From positions 1 through 64,000 of the forward strand of contig NZ_QNRK01000011.1 in NCBI RefSeq assembly GCF_003315135.1: a DNA stretch of 64,000 nucleotides. Reading direction: 5' to 3'. Position numbers and translations under genes: made by a program. Shown in pieces: positions 17,320 through 25,158 of the stretch. Below the pieces are notes generated by a model. That model searched no databases. It saw only the letters and a program-made list of their open reading frames with translations, and was not told where the DNA came from. The stretch is from Roseiarcus fermentans (GTDB lineage Bacteria > Pseudomonadota > Alphaproteobacteria > Rhizobiales > Beijerinckiaceae). Each line of letters begins with the position of its first letter. The first letter of the stretch is position 1.

Positions 17320-19122
17320 ATGGCTTACGGCTACACGCCGGCCGAGCGCGCCGAGCTGGATGCGCGCGCGCGCGTCATCCTCGACGCCTGCCCGGACGTC
17401 GGCAGCTTCATCCGGCGCAGTCTTTCGCCCGACCCCGGTCACGAGACACTGGTCTACCTGCGAACCGCCCTCGATCCCGATCCGGTCGTCACGCGCGCGG
17501 GCGCGTTTCTCGGGCTCGTCGAAGCGGCCCGGCTCTGGTTGCGGCGCAACGGCGTCGGGCCGCAGGACGTGGTCGCCATCCTCGCCCCGAACGTCACGGC
17601 CGTTTCGATCGCCGCCTGGGCGGCGATGAGCCATGCCGTCGTCCAGCCGCTCAACCTGCTGTTCAGCCGCGAAGCGATCGCCGCGCAACTCGCCGCCGTT
17701 GACGCGAAGGTGGTGTTCGTCCCTCCGCCCGGCAGCCCGGGCGGACTTTACGAAAAGGTCGCGGACCTCGGCGCGCTCGCCCCGAGCCTCGAAACAATCG
17801 TCATCCTGCCGATGGACGGGCGGGTCGCCTTCGGCGACGAGCCGCTCGCGCCGGCCTTGCCCCCGGCGCGCCCCGAGACGGCCAGGCCGGACGCGGTCGC
17901 CGCGCTCCTGCCGACCGGCGGGACGACCGGGGCGCCCAAGGTCGTCCCGCTCACCCACCGCAACATCGTCGCCTCCGCGACCGCTTCGATGCTGGCGCTG
18001 GACGTGAGGGCGGACGATCGCATCGTGATCGCGCTGCCGCTGTTCCATGTCGGCGGCGCCTTCTGCACGAGCCTGTCGGCGCTCGGGGCGGGCGCGACCA
18101 TGATCCTCCCGACCGCCGGAGGATTTCGCAATCCCGAGGTCGTCGCCAATTACTGGCGCATCCTCGACAGGCAGCGCGCCACCATCGGCGGCCTGGTTCC
18201 GACCGGGCTCGCGGCCGCAGCCGAAGCGCCGGCCGAAGGCTGCGACCGCTCGCGCCTGCGCCTGTTCGCCACCGGCGCCTCCGTCTGTCCGCCGGAGATC
18301 GAGCGCCGGTTCCTGCGCGTCTGGCCGGGCGACTGCGTGCGCCAGATCTACGGCATGACCGAGTTCGCCGGCGCGATCACACAGACCCCCTCCGATCGCG
18401 CGCAGCGGCCGGGCTCGGTCGGGCTGCCCGCCGCGCTGGTCGAGGTCGCGGTGCTCGCGGGCGACACGATCCATCGCGGGGCCTCGCCGGTCGGCGAAAT
18501 TCTCGCGCGCGGGCCGCAGATGTTCGCCGGCTATCTCGACCCACGCCAGCACGGCGCGAGCTTCCACGACGGCTGGCTGCGCTCCGGCGATCTCGGGCGA
18601 ATCGGCGACGACGGCGAGGTCTATGTCACGGGACGCGCCAAGGACGTCATCATCCGCGGCGGCCACAACATCGACCCGACGGCGATCGAGGACGTCGCGA
18701 TGCGCTTTCCGGGCGTGGGGCTCGCGGCCGCGGTCGGGCGTCCCGACGCCTACGCCGGCGAGACGCCGATGCTGTTCGTCACCCCATCGCCGGGCGCGGC
18801 GATCGACCCGGAAGGACTGGCGCGCTTCGTCGCGGCGGGCGTGATCGAGGGGCCGGCCCGCCCGCGCGCGATCGTCGCGATCGCCGACATGCCGATGACC
18901 CCGGTCGGCAAAATCTACAAGCCGCGCCTGCGCGAGCTCGCCGCCGAGGCGGCGGCGGGCGAGGCGCTCGCCGCCGCCCTGTGCGGCGCCGCATTCGAGG
19001 TTTCGGCCGGCCACCGCGACGGCGTCCTCGTCGTGACCGCGCGCGTCCCGGCCCCCCTGGTCGAGGACGCGCGCGCGGCGCTGGGGCGGTTCCCGTTCGG
19101 TTTCGACACGCTCCCCCTCTGA
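17320..19122 (+). CDS. acyl-CoA synthetase (AMP-forming)
   Basis: A 600-residue member of the ANL adenylating superfamily that activates a carboxylic acid to acyl-AMP and then acyl-CoA. Visible motifs are the phosphate-binding loop LLPTGGTTGAPKVVP (about 196-210), the YGMTEFAG aromatic/adenine motif, the RSGDLGRIGDDG hinge region, RAKDVIIRGGHNIDP, and the C-terminal catalytic lysine in TPVGKIYKP. The start at 17320 has AAAGGGGA upstream. The last ~70 residues after the usual end are an unexplained extension. The chain-length preference is unknown. The DUF1003 gene ends three bases away on the opposite strand. Confidence 0.92.
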   Translation: MAYGYTPAERAELDARARVILDACPDVGSFIRRSLSPDPGHETLVYLRTALDPDPVVTRAGAFLGLVEAARLWLRRNGVGPQDVVAILAPNVTAVSIAAWAAMSHAVVQPLNLLFSREAIAAQLAAVDAKVVFVPPPGSPGGLYEKVADLGALAPSLETIVILPMDGRVAFGDEPLAPALPPARPETARPDAVAALLPTGGTTGAPKVVPLTHRNIVASATASMLALDVRADDRIVIALPLFHVGGAFCTSLSALGAGATMILPTAGGFRNPEVVANYWRILDRQRATIGGLVPTGLAAAAEAPAEGCDRSRLRLFATGASVCPPEIERRFLRVWPGDCVRQIYGMTEFAGAITQTPSDRAQRPGSVGLPAALVEVAVLAGDTIHRGASPVGEILARGPQMFAGYLDPRQHGASFHDGWLRSGDLGRIGDDGEVYVTGRAKDVIIRGGHNIDPTAIEDVAMRFPGVGLAAAVGRPDAYAGETPMLFVTPSPGAAIDPEGLARFVAAGVIEGPARPRAIVAIADMPMTPVGKIYKPRLRELAAEAAAGEALAAALCGAAFEVSAGHRDGVLVVTARVPAPLVEDARAALGRFPFGFDTLPL

Positions 19123-19124
19123 CG

Positions 19125-19652
19125 TCAGGCGCCGGGCTCCCTGTGCGCCGCCTCGATCGCGCCGAGAACCAGGCTCGGATCGGCGGGCTCGGCGAGGGCT
19201 TCGGCGATCTCGTCGCGACGATTCTCCAGGTCCGGGACGCTGCGGCGCAGCTCTTCGAGCAGCGCGATCAGCTTGGCGGTCTTCTGCTCCGAGAGGATGG
19301 CGAGTTCGAGGGTCAGCTGGTCGCGCAGGGTCGAGAGTTCGTCGTCGTGTCGCTGTGCGATCAGAATCATCGCGGCGAGCAGGAAGCCCCCCGCCGAAAC
19401 GGTCAGCGAGAGGAACGCGTACGGGTACGGGTCGGGCGCGACCCGGCCGGTCGCCGTCAGCCACGTGTTGAGGGCGACCCAGACCGTCACGGCGACGGCG
19501 ATCACGGCCAGCGTCGCGGGCCTCGCGACCGCCGCGGTCGTGGTTGAGATGACCCTCTGCGCCCGACCCGCCCGGCGGAAATGCGACCGGTGCAGCTCGA
19601 CGATCGCCGCCACCGATTGCTCGACGTGCGGCGGGACGCTCGGTTCGTCCAT
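19125..19652 (-). CDS. DUF1003-family membrane protein
   Basis: A 175-residue protein with two closely spaced membrane helices (about 45-65 and 80-102) linked by a short loop containing PYPYAFLSL. They are followed by the QRHDDELSTLRDQL motif and a helical tail. This is the hallmark arrangement of DUF1003 proteins, inner-membrane proteins of unknown role, sometimes linked to the CcmE/redox or metal context. The gene is convergent with the acyl-CoA synthetase and divergent from ilvE. Confidence 0.82.
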   Translation of the reverse strand: MDEPSVPPHVEQSVAAIVELHRSHFRRAGRAQRVISTTTAAVARPATLAVIAVAVTVWVALNTWLTATGRVAPDPYPYAFLSLTVSAGGFLLAAMILIAQRHDDELSTLRDQLTLELAILSEQKTAKLIALLEELRRSVPDLENRRDEIAEALAEPADPSLVLGAIEAAHREPGA

Positions 19653-19872
19653 TGGCGTTCGGCCCCTCGCGCTGGCGGCGGGGCGAGCCGCGCCAGATTG
19701 CGTTCAACGTTCGAGTCGGCCAGGAGGTCCAAATTTATTTTCACGGTTCTCGCGGCCGGCGCCGCCGTTCGCGCGCCAGTGGCGCCGCGCGCGCCCCGGG
19801 TCTAAAGAGGGCGGAAAGTCGGGAACGCAAACCGGCGCCGGCCGGTTCACCGAGATGAAGGAAAAAAGCGCC

Positions 19873-20967
19873 ATGAACGCCGAGAACGGTCCTTTCTTCA
19901 CCCGCCGTCAGCACCCTTCGCCCGTCGCGGCGAACGTGCGCGCGACGCTGCTGGAGGACCCGGGTTTCGGGCGGGTGTTCACCGACCACATGGCGACCAT
20001 TCGCTGGACGCAGGACGAGGGCTGGCGCGACGCCGAGATCCGGCCGCGGGAGCCGTTCCTGATCGACCCGGCCGCCGCCGTGCTGCATTACGCCCAGGAG
20101 ATTTTCGAGGGGCTCAAGGCCTACCGCCTGAGCGACGGCGGCGTCGCCCTGTTCCGCCCGGAGCAGAACGCCCGGCGCTTCCAGGCCTCCGCCGAGCGGC
20201 TCGCGATGCCGGCGCTGCCGGAGGCCGCGTTCCTGAAGTCGATCGAGGAACTGATCGAGGCCGACGTCGCGTGGGTCCCCGGCGGCGACGGCAGCCTCTA
20301 CCTGCGCCCCTTCATGTTCGCGGCCGAGCCGTTCCTCGGCGTCAGGCCGGCGGCGGAATACTGGTACGTGGTGATCGCCTCCCCGGTCGGCGCCTATTTC
20401 AAGGGCGGCAAGAAGGCCGTGACGGTGTGGCTCTCGGACGATTACACGCGCGCCGCGCCGGGTGGCACGGGCGCGGCCAAATGCGGCGGCAACTACGCCG
20501 CCAGCCTCGTCGCCCAGGCCGAAGCGATGAAGCACGGCTGCGATCAGGTCGTGTTCCTCGACGCCGCGGAGCGCAAATACGTCGAGGAGCTCGGCGGCAT
20601 GAACGTGTTCCTGGTGTACGAGGACGGGTCGCTGCAGACGCCGCCGCTCGGCGGCACCATTCTGCCGGGCGTCACGCGCGACGCGATCATCACGCTGGCG
20701 AAGGCGGAAGGCCGCGCCGTGCGCGAGGAGCGGTTCAGCTTCGCGCAATGGAAGGCCGACGCTGAGGCCGGCAAGATCCGCGAGTCGTTCGCCTGCGGCA
20801 CCGCCGCGGTGGTCACGCCGATCGGCGAGATCAAGGCGGCGGAGGGCGGCTTCGTGATCGGCAACGGCGGCGGCGGCGCGGTGGCGGAGGCCTTGCGGGC
20901 GAAGCTCGTCGGCATCCAGCGTGGCGACGTTCCCGACACGCACGGCTGGGTGCGGCGGGTGCTGTAG
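19873..20967 (+). CDS. ilvE: branched-chain amino acid aminotransferase
   Basis: A 364-residue class II-type BCAT (fold type IV PLP enzyme) that interconverts leucine, isoleucine and valine with their 2-oxo acids. The likely PLP lysine is Lys203 in AAKCGGNYAAS. GGMNVFLVY and the LPGVTRDAIITLA phosphate-binding segment are also present. The ATG at 19873 has AAGGAAAA upstream; an in-frame ATG at 19855 would add six residues but has a poorer ribosome-binding site. It works in the same pathway as leuD in this window but is not linked to it. Confidence 0.94.
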   Translation: MNAENGPFFTRRQHPSPVAANVRATLLEDPGFGRVFTDHMATIRWTQDEGWRDAEIRPREPFLIDPAAAVLHYAQEIFEGLKAYRLSDGGVALFRPEQNARRFQASAERLAMPALPEAAFLKSIEELIEADVAWVPGGDGSLYLRPFMFAAEPFLGVRPAAEYWYVVIASPVGAYFKGGKKAVTVWLSDDYTRAAPGGTGAAKCGGNYAASLVAQAEAMKHGCDQVVFLDAAERKYVEELGGMNVFLVYEDGSLQTPPLGGTILPGVTRDAIITLAKAEGRAVREERFSFAQWKADAEAGKIRESFACGTAAVVTPIGEIKAAEGGFVIGNGGGGAVAEALRAKLVGIQRGDVPDTHGWVRRVL

Positions 20968-21302
20968 CCGCGAGCGCTGACCGAGGCCACGCGGGGCGGA
21001 CCCGGCGGAAGTCCGGGGCCGCGGCCGATGCGCGCGAGGCGCCGCAGACAGGACGCTGAAGACCGAGACCCCGGCGCGCGTCGCCGACCCGCCGGAACGG
21101 GCGGAGACCCTGAGAAAGCGGCCGCGGGCGGCGAGCAGGCGCGGATTCGGTCCATTCGGCCTCGACCAGGCTTGGGCAGGCCCGCAGGCCTTGCCGCTCC
21201 CGAAGCCGACGCGGCCGCCAGCGGCGCCGGGGATGGACGAGCTGAAAATGGACACGTTTCGCGTCCGGGTTTACGTTCGATCAGCCCGGCCCGACGCCAT
21301 CG
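20968..21302. other. intergenic region, no gene seen
   Basis: This 335-bp stretch lies between ilvE and the CxxCH protein. Its open frames are arginine- and alanine-rich shadows without ribosome-binding sequences. No hairpin with a T-tract, repeat or RNA gene was recognised. Confidence 0.5.
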
Positions 21303-22673
21303 TTGATCGGAGCGCGTCACGCTTTCCAAGGAAGCCCATCGTCAAGGCGCCATGTTCGGATTTGGAGAACTGCGTTGGTTCTTCGATGGCGATCGATCCC
21401 GGCTCTTTGTGGACTTCTGTGGTCCGCCTGGACCGCGCCGGCCGCCGAACCGCCTGATCCGACCTTCGAGAGTTTTCGCGAGATCCTGCTGCGAGAACGG
21501 CCGGTCTCGATCGCCGAAGCGATTCAGGCCATGCAACGGCGGTTTCCGTCGTATCTGTCTCATCACACGCTGGTTTACCGTAGTCTCAGCCTGCACGGAT
21601 CGGACTACGAAAATCCCCGGGCGATCGTATTCGGAAGCACGGGCGACTTCATTCTTACGTTCAACGGCAATCCGAAGCACCGCGGCTACGGCTCGATCGA
21701 AGCGATGGCGTTCTCTCCCACTCGAGGCTACGCTTTTCGGCTCATCTCATTCGCGCAGGAGCCGAAGAACGCGGCTGATTTGATCGATGCCGACGAGATC
21801 GAATTGCGGACCGCGAATCTTCTGATCTCGAAACCAAATCCCCGTATCTGTACGAGTTGTCACGATGAGATCAATCCACGGCCGATCTGGGAGCCGTTCG
21901 CGGTCTGGCCGGGCGTTTATGGCAGCGCCGACGATCGGCTGTTTCGCTTTCTGTTCGATTCCGAGGGGCGGTCGCTTCCGTCCGGCGTGTCGTCGGCGCC
22001 GGACCTGGCCGGACCGGACAGCGAGAAGGACGGATTTGTCCGATATCTCGCCAACAGACCCCGGCACGCCCGCTACAGGTTGCTTCCGCTCCCGCAAGGT
22101 CTCGCGATCGAAGGCTTCGAAAGCGAGCCGACGCAGGGGGCGGAGAACCGGCCCAACCTCGCGCTGACGAAGCTGTTCTCCATTCAGGCGGCCAAATTGA
22201 TCGCACGCGATGCAGGCGTGGGGCCGGACAGCCGCAGAAAACTGGTTCTGCTGGCCGCGACCGAATGCCTGCGCGGTCAACCGAGCGGACCGCCCCCCGC
22301 CGCCCTGAAGGAGATTGTCGCGGACGCAGACGTTTGGCGGCAAACCTTCAAAAGGGACATTGCCGGGCAGATGAAGCGAAATTTGAACCGGATGCAGGAA
22401 TATTTCGACAACAATCTGCGTCTGATCGATTCCGCACTCCCTGAAGAGCGCGAGTCGTACAAATTATACTATCTGGCGTCGGCGCTTGAGCGAATAGGAA
22501 TGAATATCGAGGATTATTCAATTAACGTGAATAGAGTCAATAGCTATGAAGACGGAGGGCATGGCTTCTTTGCGCTGGGACTGATTCTGCGCGAAACGCT
22601 GCAGGAGCGGCTGCAACTCGATCATATCCCTTCCTGCGCGGAGGTTTATGGCGTGCTCGAGTCCGGACGCTAA
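21303..22673 (+). CDS. putative secreted mono-haem (CxxCH) protein of unknown family
   Basis: About 456 residues. The N-terminus has a basic stretch and a hydrophobic segment ending in TAPAAE (about 33-49), fitting a signal peptide, so the true start may be an internal codon nearer residue 24. One CxxCH site is seen (Cys183, Cys186, His187 in RICTSCHDE), followed by INPRPIWEPF. The rest has no recognised domain, and a distal methionine or histidine ligand cannot be assigned. The 3' third is clearly less G/C-rich than its neighbours, with ATA, TTA and AAT codons rare elsewhere here, which suggests recent acquisition. It is flanked by ilvE and the convergent phaC. Confidence 0.75.
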   Translation: MIGARHAFQGSPSSRRHVRIWRTALVLRWRSIPALCGLLWSAWTAPAAEPPDPTFESFREILLRERPVSIAEAIQAMQRRFPSYLSHHTLVYRSLSLHGSDYENPRAIVFGSTGDFILTFNGNPKHRGYGSIEAMAFSPTRGYAFRLISFAQEPKNAADLIDADEIELRTANLLISKPNPRICTSCHDEINPRPIWEPFAVWPGVYGSADDRLFRFLFDSEGRSLPSGVSSAPDLAGPDSEKDGFVRYLANRPRHARYRLLPLPQGLAIEGFESEPTQGAENRPNLALTKLFSIQAAKLIARDAGVGPDSRRKLVLLAATECLRGQPSGPPPAALKEIVADADVWRQTFKRDIAGQMKRNLNRMQEYFDNNLRLIDSALPEERESYKLYYLASALERIGMNIEDYSINVNRVNSYEDGGHGFFALGLILRETLQERLQLDHIPSCAEVYGVLESGR

Positions 22674-22784
22674 CGGACACGGCCCGAACGCTTCGGCGCC
22701 GACTCGCGGCGACGCTCCGCCCTCTTCCGCCGCTCCCGCGCCCTTGCGCTGGCGCGCCCGGGCTGACGGCGGCGCCCGCCGCCC

Positions 22785-24656
22785 TCACCCTCTCACGTAG
22801 TTCCCAGGCGCGTCGCAGAGCGGCGGCAGGCCGGCCTCGGTCGCGCCCATGCGCGGCGGCGGCGCGTCGTCGCCCGAGCCCGCCGCGCGCAGCCACGCTT
22901 CCCAGGCCGGCCACCACGAGCCCTGATAGGACGGCGCGGCGGCGACCCAGGTGTCCGGCTCGACATAGCGCTCGCTACGTCCCATCGTCATGAGTTGATA
23001 CGAGCTGCGCTTGCCGTTCGGCGGGTTGACGATGCCGACGTTGTGGCCGCCCGACGCCAGCGTGAAGGTGACGTCGGTGTCGGTGAACAGACAGATCTTG
23101 TAGACCGATTTCCAGGGGGCGATGTGGTCGCGCGCCATGCCGACGACGAAGATCGGCGCGCGGATGTCGCGCAGCGCGATCTTGCGCCCGTCGACCGCGT
23201 AGCGGCCGGAGGTGAGGCGGTTCTCGAGGTAGAGGCCGTGCAGGTACTGGCTGTGCATGCGCGCGGGCATGCGGGTCTGGTCGGCGTTCCAGGCCATCAG
23301 CGCCGACATCTCGTCGCGCTCGCCGAGCACGTATTCACGGATACACTTGCCCCAGATCAGCTCGTCCGAGCGCAACGCCTGGAAGGCGCCGGCCATCTGC
23401 CGGCTGTCGAGAAAGCCCTGGTCCCACATCAGGTCGTCGAGCAGCATGATCTGCCCTTCGTCGAGGAACAGCATGATCTCGCCGGCTTCGGCGAAATCCG
23501 TCTGCGAGGCGAACAGGGTCATGCTCGCGATCCGGTCGTCGCCGTCGCGCGCCAGCGTCGCCGCGGCGATCGCGAGGATCGTTCCGCCGAGGCAATATCC
23601 GCAGGTATGGACCTTTCGGTCGGGAACGATGGCCGAGACCGCGTCGAGCGCGGCCTCGACGCCGAGGCGGCGGTAGTCGTCGAGGCCGACGTTGCGGTCG
23701 CGCGCGTCCGGGTTCTTCCACGACACCATAAACACCGTGTGGCCGCGCTCGACCAGCCAGCGCGCCAGCGAGGTCTTCGGCTCGAGGTCGAGGATGTAGT
23801 ATTTCATGATCCAGGCCGGGATGATCAGGATCGGCTCGGCCGACACCCTGGCCGTCGTCGGCTCGTACTGGATCAACTCCATGAGGTCGTTGCGGAACAC
23901 GACCTTGCCGGGGGTGATCGCCACGTCGCGGCCGACCTGGAAATTCTCGGCGCCGACCGGCGGCCGGCCGGCGAGCATGCGGTCGAAATCCTCGAGCCAG
24001 TTGGCCGCGCCGCGCGCGAGGTTCTGCCCGCCCTCGTTGATTGTCTTGGCGATGCTGACCGGGTTCATCCACGGGATGTTGCTCGGCGACACGACATCGA
24101 CCGCCGCGCGCGCCATGAAGGCGGCCTCGGCCTCGCGCTCGCGCGCCAGACCCGGCACGTCACGGGTCGCGTCCGCCCACCACGCCTCGGCGCCGAGGAA
24201 GTTCTGGACGAACACGTTGAACGGCCATTGCGACCAGCCGGGATCGGCGAAGCGGTGGTCGGTCTGCGCCGGCGCGAAGGGCGCCGAGTGGCGACCGTCG
24301 GCGACGGAATAGGGATACCACATCGCCAGCCGCGCCGCGGTCATCGCCGCGGTCTGGGCGAGCTCGGCGCGCTTGCCGGGCGCCTGCGCCAAATGCAGCA
24401 TCCAGTCGGCGACCGTCTGGACGAGCGCGTCGGGAGAAATTCCCTGGGTGGCGCGCGCCATCAGGGCGCGGGCCATCCGGTCCAGGGTGCGATAATCGGG
24501 CTGGGCGCCGCCGGGCTGCTGCGGCCGGGGAAACGGCGCGACGCCCGGCGCCTTGGCGCGCTCAAGCACCGGGGAAGCGAGAGCGACCGCGGTCGCCTGC
24601 GTCCGCTCGTGCGCCGGAAGGAGCTCGGCGCTCTTGTCAGTCGGTCTGTCGTCCAT
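22785..24656 (-). CDS. phaC: class I poly(3-hydroxyalkanoate) synthase
   Basis: A 623-residue PhaC that polymerises (R)-3-hydroxyacyl-CoA into PHA granules. The lipase-like box is GYCLGG with the catalytic Cys355; the other triad members are Asp510 (GMARDH) and His538 (SGGHNVGIV). Class I signatures PAWIMKYYILDL and FVQNFLGAEAWW are present. The N-terminal ~55 residues are longer and more proline/alanine-rich than usual. No phaA, phaB or phasin gene is adjacent. An FNR/FixK-like box lies about 90 bases upstream of the ATG, which fits induction at low oxygen. Confidence 0.95.
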   Translation of the reverse strand: MDDRPTDKSAELLPAHERTQATAVALASPVLERAKAPGVAPFPRPQQPGGAQPDYRTLDRMARALMARATQGISPDALVQTVADWMLHLAQAPGKRAELAQTAAMTAARLAMWYPYSVADGRHSAPFAPAQTDHRFADPGWSQWPFNVFVQNFLGAEAWWADATRDVPGLAREREAEAAFMARAAVDVVSPSNIPWMNPVSIAKTINEGGQNLARGAANWLEDFDRMLAGRPPVGAENFQVGRDVAITPGKVVFRNDLMELIQYEPTTARVSAEPILIIPAWIMKYYILDLEPKTSLARWLVERGHTVFMVSWKNPDARDRNVGLDDYRRLGVEAALDAVSAIVPDRKVHTCGYCLGGTILAIAAATLARDGDDRIASMTLFASQTDFAEAGEIMLFLDEGQIMLLDDLMWDQGFLDSRQMAGAFQALRSDELIWGKCIREYVLGERDEMSALMAWNADQTRMPARMHSQYLHGLYLENRLTSGRYAVDGRKIALRDIRAPIFVVGMARDHIAPWKSVYKICLFTDTDVTFTLASGGHNVGIVNPPNGKRSSYQLMTMGRSERYVEPDTWVAAAPSYQGSWWPAWEAWLRAAGSGDDAPPPRMGATEAGLPPLCDAPGNYVRG

Positions 24657-24743
24657 GGCTCGGTTCCCCGGCGCCCGGGCTTTGCGCGCCCGAAACCCCG
24701 TCTCGGGGCGAGCGATGCTTAGCGCGGGAGGCGCGGCTCCGCG

Positions 24744-24757
24744 TTGATCCCCCTCAA
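24744..24757 (-). promoter_or_regulatory. FNR/FixK-like box upstream of phaC
   Basis: TTGATCCCCCTCAA matches the TTGA-N6-TCAA core recognised by FNR/FixK regulators. Its centre is about 94 bases from the phaC ATG. Class II spacing would put transcription start near 24709, with a TAAGCA-like -10 in place. Confidence 0.5.
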
Positions 24758-24764
24758 CTGGAGC

Positions 24765-25013
24765 TTACTTTCCGCACGCAGGCGGGGCCTCGACCCGGCC
24801 GAGGTCGAGTTGGAGGTGGAAGTCGCCCGCGTCTACACGACGTGGAAACGCGCCTCTCGAGAGAGGAACGACCCCAGCTAGCGCGGCGATGAGCGCGATC
24901 ACGGGCGGGAGCCGGATGATAGCAAGCGCGACGATTGCCCTCGTCCCCCGCCCGGTGAACCGGAAGCGCCCCCAATCGATCTTGAACTCGTTCCCTGGCT
25001 CGTTCGGCGTCAT
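24765..25013 (-). CDS. small membrane protein, hypothetical
   Basis: An 82-residue frame that begins MTPNEPGNEFKIDWGRFRF, then has a single hydrophobic helix (about 27-50) and a short tail with an HLQLDLGR segment. I do not recognise the family. It has a GGGAACAGGG ribosome-binding stretch, and the bases before its ATG resemble those before phaC (CGCCGGGGAAC followed by GGGCC or CGAGCC). Like phaC it has an FNR/FixK-like box about 100 bases upstream. It may be a small protein co-regulated with PHA synthesis. The gene is likely, the role unknown. Confidence 0.55.
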   Translation of the reverse strand: MTPNEPGNEFKIDWGRFRFTGRGTRAIVALAIIRLPPVIALIAALAGVVPLSRGAFPRRVDAGDFHLQLDLGRVEAPPACGK

Positions 25014-25043
25014 GGCCCTGTTCCCCGGCGCGCACCGCGCGCG

Positions 25044-25077
25044 CCCAAAGCCTCAGTGAGGTAAAGCCTCACTTGGG
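25044..25077 (-). promoter_or_regulatory. stem-loop in the leader of the small membrane protein
   Basis: The arms AGTGAGG and CCTCACT (25055-25073) pair perfectly around TAAAG, extended by outer CCCAA/TTGGG pairs. The hairpin lies where class II activation from the box at 25111 would start the transcript (about 25076), so it would form the mRNA 5' end or act as an operator. Confidence 0.4.
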
Positions 25078-25110
25078 ATTGAAAAGGTACAAGTAAGACT
25101 GTGTGGCGCG

Positions 25111-25124
25111 TTGATCAGGGTCAA
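25111..25124 (-). promoter_or_regulatory. FNR/FixK-like box upstream of the small membrane protein
   Basis: TTGATCAGGGTCAA is a TTGA-N6-TCAA palindrome. Its centre is about 104 bases before the ATG of the 82-residue gene. It also lies 35 bp downstream of the end of the helicase gene, so it belongs to the small gene or phaC rather than to the helicase. Confidence 0.5.
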
Positions 25125-25158
25125 AGCGGCGCGTCGCCTTTCGCGCTCCCGTCGCGGG

